A DNA stretch of 5,490 nucleotides from positions 1 to 5,490 of the forward strand of contig JAGDBR010000306.1 in NCBI GenBank assembly GCA_017958935.1. Direction: 5' to 3'. Origin of the DNA: Lachnospiraceae bacterium (GTDB lineage Bacteria > Bacillota_A > Clostridia > Lachnospirales > Lachnospiraceae). This document shows positions 1 through 4,700 of the stretch, piece after piece. The translations under genes were made by a program, and so were the position numbers. A model generated the notes under the pieces. It ran no database searches, was not told where the DNA came from, and saw nothing but the letters and a program-made list of their open reading frames with translations. Position 1 is the first letter of the stretch. Each line of letters starts with the position of its first letter.

Positions 1-2
1 AC

Positions 3-32
3 GAGAACGGCAGGATCACCGGCCTGTTCTGA
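3..32 (+). CDS. possible 3' end of an upstream gene (partial)
   Basis: One frame reads ENGRITGLF and then a TGA stop at 30-32, ending 41 bases before the radA start. The fragment is open to the left edge, which is what the tail of a co-directional gene would look like. Nine residues are too few to name a family. The other two forward frames stay open for at least part of this stretch, so this may be chance. No terminator or clear promoter lies between 33 and 63. If the fragment is real, radA is probably co-transcribed with this gene. Confidence 0.3.
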   Translation, partial: ENGRITGLF

Positions 33-73
33 CCCCTTTCCGGGCGGGAACACAGCATCATTCGAGGTAGGAA

Positions 74-1453
74 ATGCCGAAGAGCAATACAGTCTTTTTC
101 TGCAGCGAATGCGGATTTGAGTCCGCAAAATGGCTCGGGCAGTGCCCGGGCTGCAAGCAATGGAATACGTTCGTCGAGGAACCTGTGAAGATCTCGGCGA
201 AAGACAAGCGAGGCCCGCAGAAAACTGCGGGCCTTCGCGCAGTGAAGGCGTCTCATCTGAACGAAGTCCCGATGGAGGAGCACGGCCGCATTTCTTCCGG
301 CATGGAGGAACTGGACCGGGTGCTCGGCGGCGGCATCGTGCCCGGCTCGCTCGTGCTGGTCGGCGGCGATCCCGGCATCGGGAAATCCACGATCCTTTTG
401 CAGGTGTGCCGGTATCTCGCGGAGCACGGGACGAAGGTCCTCTATATTTCCGGCGAGGAATCGCTCCAGCAGATCCGCATGCGTGCGCTCCGGATCGGAG
501 AATTCCAAGGCGACGTCCGTCTGGCGGCGGAGACCGAGATCGGGAACATGGAGACGCTGATCGAAGAAGTGAAGCCGGAAGTCGTCGTGGTCGACTCGAT
601 CCAGACGATGTACCGGGATGACCTGTCGTCGGCGCCGGGTTCGGTCTCGCAGGTCCGCGAGTCCGCCGCGGCCCTGATGCGGATCGCGAAGGATCAAAAC
701 GTCACCGTCTTCATCATCGGACACGTCACGAAAGAGGGAACGGTCGCCGGACCGCGCGTTCTCGAGCACATGGTGGATACCGTCCTGTATTTCGAAGGGG
801 ACCGTTCCGCCGTTTACCGCGTCATCCGGGCCGTGAAGAACCGTTTCGGCGCGACGAATGAGGTCGGCGTCTTCGAAATGACGAACGAAGGCCTGAAGGA
901 AGTCGAGAATCCGTCCGACTACATGCTGGAAGGACGGCCGCTGACGGCGTCGGGCTCGGCCGTGTCCTGTGTCATGGAAGGCACGCGGCCGCTGCTGCTG
1001 GAGATCCAGGCGCTCGTGTCGCGGACATCGTTCGGGCTTCCGCGCAGGACGTCCGTCGGCATCGACTACAACCGCGTGAACCTGCTGATCGCTGTCGTCG
1101 AAAAGCGCGCCTCGCTGTCGCTCGGCGAATACGACGTCTACGTGAACATCGCCGGCGGCATGCGCGTGAACGAGCCGGGCATGGACCTTGCGATCGTCCT
1201 GGCGCTGGCATCCGGATACTACGACAAGGCCCTCGACCCGAAACTCATCGCGTTCGGCGAGGTCGGCCTTGCGGGCGAGATCCGCGGCGTGTCGGGGATC
1301 AACGCGCGCGTGAAGGAAGCCGTCAAGCTCGGCTATGACAAATGCCTGATCCCGGCGTCTTCTCTTAAGAGCGTGGAGAAGGAACTGAAGCAGTACTGCA
1401 TCGGCGCCGCCACCGTCCGCGAGGCGATCGGCGAAGCCATCGGGAGAAAATGA
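74..1453 (+). CDS. radA: DNA repair protein RadA (Sms), branch-migration ATPase
   Basis: RadA is a cytosolic RecA-like ATPase that helps RecA process recombination intermediates by driving branch migration of D-loops during homologous recombination and repair. The 459 residues match the family's usual length of about 455-460. Domains in order: an N-terminal C4 zinc finger (C10, C13, C24, C27); a RecA-type ATPase core with Walker A GGDPGIGKS at 97-105 and a Walker B strand ending at D174; the RadA-specific KNRFG motif at 255-259; and a C-terminal Lon-protease-like domain from about residue 285 to the end, which in RadA acts as a scaffold and not as a protease. The start is supported by GAGG at 64-67, six bases before the ATG, and by the zinc finger beginning right after it. 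It converges on tRNA-Glu across a shared hairpin. No promoter is visible in the 73 bases upstream. Nothing looks truncated or damaged. Confidence 0.97.
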   Translation: MPKSNTVFFCSECGFESAKWLGQCPGCKQWNTFVEEPVKISAKDKRGPQKTAGLRAVKASHLNEVPMEEHGRISSGMEELDRVLGGGIVPGSLVLVGGDPGIGKSTILLQVCRYLAEHGTKVLYISGEESLQQIRMRALRIGEFQGDVRLAAETEIGNMETLIEEVKPEVVVVDSIQTMYRDDLSSAPGSVSQVRESAAALMRIAKDQNVTVFIIGHVTKEGTVAGPRVLEHMVDTVLYFEGDRSAVYRVIRAVKNRFGATNEVGVFEMTNEGLKEVENPSDYMLEGRPLTASGSAVSCVMEGTRPLLLEIQALVSRTSFGLPRRTSVGIDYNRVNLLIAVVEKRASLSLGEYDVYVNIAGGMRVNEPGMDLAIVLALASGYYDKALDPKLIAFGEVGLAGEIRGVSGINARVKEAVKLGYDKCLIPASSLKSVEKELKQYCIGAATVREAIGEAIGRK

Positions 1454-1454
1454 A

Positions 1455-1481
1455 AAAGAGACGGTGCGTGACCGTCTCTTT
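1455..1481. terminator. bidirectional Rho-independent terminator between radA and tRNA-Glu
   Basis: A perfect 11-bp inverted repeat (AAAGAGACGGT at 1455-1465, ACCGTCTCTTT at 1471-1481) encloses a 5-base loop, GCGTG. It begins two bases after the radA stop. On the + strand only three T follow the GC-rich part of the stem. On the - strand the stem ends in five T (A1453-A1457 on +). It should therefore stop the tRNA transcript well and radA read-through moderately. Confidence 0.85.
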
Positions 1482-1490
1482 AATGAAGGA

Positions 1491-1562
1491 TAGCCCGGAC
1501 GAGAATCGAACTCGTGATTCCGCCTTGAGAGGGCGGCGTCTTGACCCCTTGACCACCGAGCC
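1491..1562 (-). tRNA. tRNA-Glu, anticodon CTC
   Basis: Read on the - strand, these 72 bases fold into a full cloverleaf. The acceptor is GGCTCGG paired with CCGGGCT (two G-U pairs), with discriminator A. The D arm is GTC/GAC. The anticodon stem is CCGCC/GGCGG with loop CTCTCAA, which puts anticodon CTC at + positions 1527-1529. The T arm is ACGAG/CTCGT with loop TTCGATT. The CTC anticodon reads the glutamate codon GAG, and the body resembles Bacillus tRNA-Glu, including its discriminator A. The 3' CCA is not encoded (TCC follows), so a CCA-adding enzyme is required. The gene stands alone, with its own promoter and terminator. Confidence 0.95.
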
Positions 1563-1581
1563 ATGTGGAAAAGCCTTGTTT

Positions 1582-1610
1582 ATATTAGCAAATTAGGCTG
1601 ATAAAGTCAA
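1582..1610 (-). promoter_or_regulatory. promoter of tRNA-Glu
   Basis: On the - strand, -35 TTGACT (+ positions 1605-1610) and -10 TAATAT (1582-1587) are separated by exactly 17 bases. Transcription should begin near 1575, leaving about a dozen bases to be trimmed by RNase P before the mature 5' end at 1562. Confidence 0.82.
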
Positions 1611-1670
1611 GCGGATTTTTGCGAAATGAAGACGGGCCCCAAATCTTGTATGTGCAGGGCGGATTTCGCC

Positions 1671-1699
1671 TTGACACCACCATATTTATCCATTACAAT
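1671..1699 (+). promoter_or_regulatory. promoter of upp
   Basis: A perfect -35 TTGACA (1671-1676) and -10 TACAAT (1694-1699) are separated by 17 bases, predicting a start near 1706 and a leader of about 44 bases. It diverges from the tRNA-Glu promoter, with about 60 bases between the two -35 boxes. The leader holds only a weak possible hairpin (GCGGG 1714-1718 with TCCGC 1727-1731). It has no PyrR box or terminator, so upp does not appear to be attenuated like pyrR. Confidence 0.87.
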
Positions 1700-1735
1700 C
1701 AAACATTGAAAATGCGGGCCGGCGGGTCCGCGCAC

Positions 1736-1743
1736 AAAGGAGG
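1736..1743 (+). promoter_or_regulatory. ribosome binding site that fixes the upp start
   Basis: AAAGGAGG is a full-length anti-16S complement and lies six bases before the ATG at 1750. This decides for the upstream start. The next in-frame ATG (codon 21, at 1810) would give a protein of more usual length but has no Shine-Dalgarno sequence in front of it. Confidence 0.9.
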
Positions 1744-1749
1744 CTGACC

Positions 1750-2421
1750 ATGGCTACTGAGTACACGAAGTTATATCCGGAGTTTACGCCCGAGAACAAC
1801 ATCTTCATCATGGACCATCCGCTGCTGGATCACAAGATCTCGATCCTGCGCGACAAGAATACCGGAACGAATGAGTTCCGCAAGCTCGTCGAAGAGATCG
1901 CCATGCTGATCGGTTTCGAGGCGCTTTCGGATCTGCCGACCGAACTCGTCGAGATCGAGACGCCGATCGAAAAGACGAAGATGCCGATGCTTTCCGGCAA
2001 GAAGCTGGCGATCGTCCCGATCCTGCGCGCGGGCCTCGGCATGGTGGCGGGCATCACGAGCCTCGTTCCCTCCGCGAAGATCGGCCACATCGGCCTGTAC
2101 AGGAATGAAGAGACCCATGAGCCGGTCGAATACTTCTGCAAGCTGCCGAAGCCGATCGAGCTCCGCACGATCGTCGTGCTCGACCCGATGCTTGCGACCG
2201 GCGGCTCCGCGGTCGACGCGATCCGCCTGATCAAGGCGCACGGCGGCGTCAACATCAAGTTCGTCTGCATCATCGCTGCGCCCGAAGGCGTGAAGCGCCT
2301 GCACGAAGCGTATCCGGAAGTCCCGATCTACGTCGGCAACCTGGACCGCCAGCTGAATGAGAACGCCTACATCATGCCAGGCCTCGGCGACGCGGGCGAC
2401 CGCATCTTCGGCACGAAGTAA
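1750..2421 (+). CDS. upp: uracil phosphoribosyltransferase
   Basis: Upp catalyses uracil + PRPP to UMP + PPi in the cytosol, the committing step of uracil salvage. The sequence carries the family landmarks: [10 protein letters not shown] at 89-98; the PRPP-binding loop with preceding beta strand, [14 protein letters not shown], at 141-154; and the C-terminal uracil-binding segment [16 protein letters not shown] at 207-222. Similarity to Bacillus subtilis Upp is obvious from about residue 19 to the end. At 223 residues it is roughly 14 longer than the usual 208-209, all at the N terminus ([15 protein letters not shown] and neighbours). The ribosome binding site supports this longer start. It has its own promoter and lies 215 bases before pyrR, so the salvage enzyme and the permease with its regulator are probably separate transcripts. 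No convincing U-tract terminator follows the gene. Confidence 0.97.
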   Translation: MATEYTKLYPEFTPENNIFIMDHPLLDHKISILRDKNTGTNEFRKLVEEIAMLIGFEALSDLPTELVEIETPIEKTKMPMLSGKKLAIVPILRAGLGMVAGITSLVPSAKIGHIGLYRNEETHEPVEYFCKLPKPIELRTIVVLDPMLATGGSAVDAIRLIKAHGGVNIKFVCIIAAPEGVKRLHEAYPEVPIYVGNLDRQLNENAYIMPGLGDAGDRIFGTK

Positions 2422-2449
2422 GCGCAACTGTCATTTTCACCAAAGATCC

Positions 2450-2489
2450 GTCCGGAATGCAGGTTTTTTCTACTTGCATTCTCCGGGAC
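2450..2489. repeat. imperfect inverted repeat / hairpin between upp and pyrR
   Basis: GAATGCAGGT at 2455-2464 pairs with ACTTGCATTC at 2472-2481: ten consecutive pairs, one of them G-U, around a 7-base T-rich loop. The outer arms GTCC (2450-2453) and GGAC (2486-2489) pair beyond an asymmetric internal loop. The right arm contains the -35 of the pyrR promoter. The six T lie in the left arm and loop, and no T run follows the stem, so this is not a standard terminator. It may be the structured 3' end of the upp mRNA or a protein-binding palindrome. The role is unknown. Confidence 0.55.
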
Positions 2490-2501
2490 AGATGATATAA
2501 T
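2474..2501 (+). promoter_or_regulatory. promoter of the pyrR-uraA transcript
   Basis: The -10 TATAAT (2496-2501) is perfect. The -35 TTGCAT (2474-2479) is weak and sits 16 bases upstream. Transcription should begin near 2508, placing the whole attenuator in the leader RNA. Confidence 0.78.
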
Positions 2502-2522
2502 ACCACAAGATATAGCGAATAA

Positions 2523-2619
2523 CCTTTAAATCCGGTACGGGAGACCGGAAAGGGAACGATAAATGCACTGGGATTTTTCAGGCACCTTTCCGTCTTTTGA
2601 CCGGAAGGTGCCTTTTCTT
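2523..2619 (+). promoter_or_regulatory. PyrR-dependent transcription attenuator in the pyrR leader
   Basis: Three mutually exclusive RNA structures can be drawn. (1) The PyrR-binding anti-antiterminator at 2523-2553 has lower stem CCTT/AAGG, a TAAA internal bulge, upper stem TCCGGT/ACCGGA and loop ACGGGAG. (2) In the antiterminator, GACCGGAAAGG (2543-2553) pairs with CCTTTCCGTC (2585-2594), leaving one C bulged. (3) The terminator pairs AGGCACC (2580-2586) with GGTGCCT (2607-2613), continues inward through TTTCC/GGAA and GTC/GAC to a TTTT loop, and is followed by TTTTCTT at 2613-2619. In the Bacillus model, PyrR bound to UMP or UTP stabilises structure 1. This blocks structure 2, lets the terminator form and lowers expression. 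Structure 2 uses the right arm of 1 and the left arm of 3, exactly as the model requires. The binding loop is not a perfect match to the Bacillus consensus. Confidence 0.92.
2580..2619 (+). terminator. conditional terminator of the pyrR leader
   Basis: The stem runs from 2580-2594 to 2599-2613 with one bulged T and one bulged C, a TTTT loop (2595-2598) and a T-rich tail (2613-2619). It ends 17 bases before the pyrR ATG. Its left arm is also the partner of the antiterminator, so it should form only when PyrR holds the upstream hairpin. Confidence 0.88.
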
Positions 2620-2636
2620 ATCGGGAGCGTACGCAG

Positions 2637-3173
2637 ATGGAAGGAAAGATCATTGTCGACGAAGCGGCGATGAACCGTTCGCTCGCACGACTTGCCCATG
2701 AGATCATTGAACAGAATCCCGCGGCCGAAACGATCTACCTGATCGGTATCCGGCGAAGAGGAGTGCCGCTCGCGGCGATCCTGAAGCAGAACATCGAGCG
2801 GTTTTCGGACTGCAAGGCCGAACTCGGCGCGCTCGACATCCGGCTGTACCGGGACGACGTGTCCGAGCGCTACCCGGATCCGCAGGTCAGCGGTACGGAC
2901 GTTCCCTTCGACGTCACGGGAAAGGACATCGTCCTCGTGGACGACGTGCTCTATACCGGGCGGACCGCGCGGGCGGCGATGGAGGCCGTGATCGACCTCG
3001 GACGGCCGGCGAAGATCCAGCTCGCGGTCATGGTGGACAGAGGGCACCGGGAGCTGCCGATCTCCGCGAACTTCGTCGGGAAGAACATTCCGACGTCCAG
3101 AAGCGAGTTCGTGAAGGTCATGGTGCCGGAATACGATCAGGCGATGCAGGTCGTCCTGTTCAGAAAGCGGTAA
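2637..3173 (+). CDS. pyrR: bifunctional pyr attenuation regulator / uracil phosphoribosyltransferase PyrR
   Basis: PyrR is a phosphoribosyltransferase-fold RNA-binding protein. With UMP or UTP bound it grips its target hairpin in nascent mRNA and causes early termination; many members also have weak uracil phosphoribosyltransferase activity. The 178 residues align nearly end to end with Bacillus subtilis PyrR (about 181). The PRPP loop with its acidic pair is VDDVLYTGRTARA at 101-113. Other family signatures are DIRLYRDD at 67-74, VDRGHRELPI at 133-142 and GKNIPTS at 148-154. The ATG is preceded by GGGAG (2623-2627) nine bases upstream, an acceptable if modest ribosome binding site. The gene directly follows its own attenuator, so it is autoregulated. 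It is the first gene of the transcript and is followed after 49 bases by uraA. The sequence is intact. The separate upp gene suggests that regulation is its main job here, which is inference. Confidence 0.97.
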   Translation: MEGKIIVDEAAMNRSLARLAHEIIEQNPAAETIYLIGIRRRGVPLAAILKQNIERFSDCKAELGALDIRLYRDDVSERYPDPQVSGTDVPFDVTGKDIVLVDDVLYTGRTARAAMEAVIDLGRPAKIQLAVMVDRGHRELPISANFVGKNIPTSRSEFVKVMVPEYDQAMQVVLFRKR

Positions 3174-3222
3174 AACGCCGAAAGGCTTTTGCATATTTTA
3201 ATTTATCACGGGAGGATAAAAA

Positions 3223-4548
3223 ATGAATTTGATCTTTGATGTTGAAGACAAGCCCAAATTTGGGCAGCTGATCGTCTTCGCGTTCCAGCAGTTACTGGCC
3301 ATCCTGGCTGCGACCATCGCTGTCCCGATGATCATCGGCAACGGCATGCAGCCGGCCGCGGCGCTTTTCGGCGCAGGCGTCGGTACGCTGGTCTATGTGC
3401 TCTTCACGAAGGCCAAGAGCCCTGTCTTCTTAGGTTCTTCCTTCGCTTTCCTCGGCTCGATGGCGGCAGCGTTCGCCGGCGCCGCTTCTGCGGCGGCAGG
3501 CTTCGCGGGCCTGATCATCGGTGCTGTCATGGCGGGTCTTGTCTATGTGATCATCTCCGCGGTCGTCAAGGTCGCCGGTGTTGACTGGATCAACAAGCTG
3601 ATGCCGGCGCAGGTCATCGGACCCACCGTCGCGATCATCGGTCTTTCGCTTGCCGGCAACGCGGTCGGCGATCTGCAGAATGCGGATGCGGGCGGCAGTG
3701 TCTACGTCGCGCTGATCTGCGGTCTGGTCACCCTGTTCGTCGTCTGCCTGACGTCTGTTTACGCGAAGAAAATGGGCCGCCTGATCCCGTTCATCATCGG
3801 TATCTGTGCCGGCTACATCGTCGCCCTGATCTTCACGCTGATCGGCAACGCGACGAACAACGACGCGCTGAAGGTCATCGATTTCACGATCTTCGAAGGC
3901 CTGAAGATCGCCGAAGTTCCGCGCTTCACCTTCCTGGAAGCCGCGAAGGGCGTGAAGGAACTTGACTTTACCTACATCGTTTCCCTGTTTGCCGCTTATG
4001 TTCCGGTCGCGTTCGTCGTCTTCGCGGAGCACATTGCGGACCATAAGAACATTTCCTCGATCATCGGCCGCGACCTGACGAAGGAGCCCGGTCTGCACAG
4101 GACCCTGCTCGGCGACGGTGTCGGCTCCATGGTCGGCGCGTTCTTCGGCGGCTGCCCGAACACGACGTACGGCGAGTCCGTCGCGTGTGTCGCGATCACC
4201 CGCAACGCTTCCGTCCGGACGATCATCTGCACGGCCTGCCTCGCGATCGTGATCTCGTTCTTCGGACCGTTCGTCACGTTCCTGGATTCCATCCCGGCCT
4301 GCGTCATGGGCGGCGTCTGCATGACCCTGTACGGCTTCATCGCCGTCTCCGGTCTGAAGATGGTCCAGAAGGTCGACCTGAACGACAACCGCAACCTGTT
4401 CGTCGTCTCCGTCATCCTGATCGCCGGTATCGGCGGCCTGGCGCTGACCTTCGGCAAGGTCACGATCACCTCGATCGCGACGGCGCTGATCCTCGGCATC
4501 ATCATGAACGCTGTTCTGAAGAAGAAAGAGCAGAAGACCGAGGCCTGA
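3223..4548 (+). CDS. uraA: uracil permease, NCS2 (UraA/PyrP) family
   Basis: This is an inner-membrane uracil-proton symporter of the nucleobase-cation symporter-2 family, supplying uracil to Upp. The 441 hydrophobic residues fit the 14-helix UraA fold. Two substrate-site glutamates known from Escherichia coli UraA (Glu241, Glu290) have clear counterparts: E269 in FAEHIADHK and E318 in the family signature PNTTYGE (312-318), with the same spacing of 49. The TM3 segment GSSFAFLGS is at 71-79 and the following GLHR block at 290-293. The N terminus MNLIFDVEDKPKF precedes the first helix, as in other members, and the lysine-rich C terminus is cytoplasmic. GGGAGG (3210-3215) lies seven bases before the ATG. 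The first codons are more AT-rich than the body. It follows pyrR by 49 bases with no promoter or second attenuator visible, so it is probably controlled by the pyrR leader. A strong terminator ends the unit. Confidence 0.96.
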   Translation: MNLIFDVEDKPKFGQLIVFAFQQLLAILAATIAVPMIIGNGMQPAAALFGAGVGTLVYVLFTKAKSPVFLGSSFAFLGSMAAAFAGAASAAAGFAGLIIGAVMAGLVYVIISAVVKVAGVDWINKLMPAQVIGPTVAIIGLSLAGNAVGDLQNADAGGSVYVALICGLVTLFVVCLTSVYAKKMGRLIPFIIGICAGYIVALIFTLIGNATNNDALKVIDFTIFEGLKIAEVPRFTFLEAAKGVKELDFTYIVSLFAAYVPVAFVVFAEHIADHKNISSIIGRDLTKEPGLHRTLLGDGVGSMVGAFFGGCPNTTYGESVACVAITRNASVRTIICTACLAIVISFFGPFVTFLDSIPACVMGGVCMTLYGFIAVSGLKMVQKVDLNDNRNLFVVSVILIAGIGGLALTFGKVTITSIATALILGIIMNAVLKKKEQKTEA

Positions 4549-4575
4549 TCAGGCAATTAACAATGTCCAAACGGG

Positions 4576-4621
4576 AGGTCCCGCGGGTCCATGGCGAAAG
4601 CCGTGCCTGCGGGACCTTTTT
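4576..4621 (+). terminator. Rho-independent terminator of pyrR-uraA
   Basis: AGGTCCCGC (4576-4584) pairs perfectly with GCGGGACCT (4609-4617). The stem continues through GGGT/GCCT, skips two bulged C, and then ATGGC/GCCGT closes a GAAA tetraloop (4596-4599). Five T (4617-4621) follow. It begins 27 bases after the uraA stop. The stem is unusually long, and its GNRA cap should make it very stable. Confidence 0.93.
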
Positions 4622-4642
4622 CTGTCCGGCGGGCGCCGATTC

Positions 4643-4671
4643 TTGCATTTCCGGTGCGGTTCTGCTATAAT
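4643..4671 (+). promoter_or_regulatory. promoter of priA with extended -10
   Basis: A perfect TATAAT (4666-4671) is preceded directly by TGC, giving the extended -10 form TGnTATAAT. A weak -35 TTGCAT (4643-4648) lies 17 bases upstream. Transcription should begin near 4678, about 23 bases before the priA ATG. It sits just after the uraA terminator, so priA is transcribed independently. Confidence 0.83.
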
Positions 4672-4700
4672 TTTATTATCTATATGCCCGGAGAGAACGC

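Noticed and set aside
130..621. Forward open frame inside radA (163 codons), and - strand frames at 972-1211 and 1365-1556
   Set aside because: They are arginine-rich shadows of radA codons. The 1365-1556 frame also runs through the terminator and most of the tRNA gene.
1706..1735. Possible hairpin in the upp leader, considered as a PyrR-type or riboswitch element
   Set aside because: It has only five pairs including a G-U, no alternative fold and no T run. The leader is too short (about 44 bases) for a known riboswitch.
1771..2427. Long open frame on the - strand opposite upp (218 codons), and a second one at 1830-2273
   Set aside because: They lie entirely opposite an unmistakable upp gene. 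Their translations are low-complexity and rich in R, D, A and L, as expected from the complement of GC-rich codons, with no ribosome binding site or family motif.
3174..3190. Small GCC-GAAA-GGC hairpin followed by TTTT between pyrR and uraA, considered as a second attenuator or terminator
   Set aside because: It has only three GC pairs, no PyrR-box sequence (no TTTAA-TCC or GGAGA) and no competing structure. It may slightly affect read-through but cannot be called a regulatory switch.
2526..3194. Open frame on the - strand covering pyrR and its leader (222 codons)
   Set aside because: It is the complement of pyrR plus the attenuator. It shows no recognisable motifs, and both RNA structure and protein family clearly support the + strand.
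3430..4556. Two overlapping - strand open frames opposite uraA (222 and 186 codons)
   Set aside because: The charged, repetitive translations are shadows of the membrane protein's codons, and no promoter or ribosome binding site supports them.
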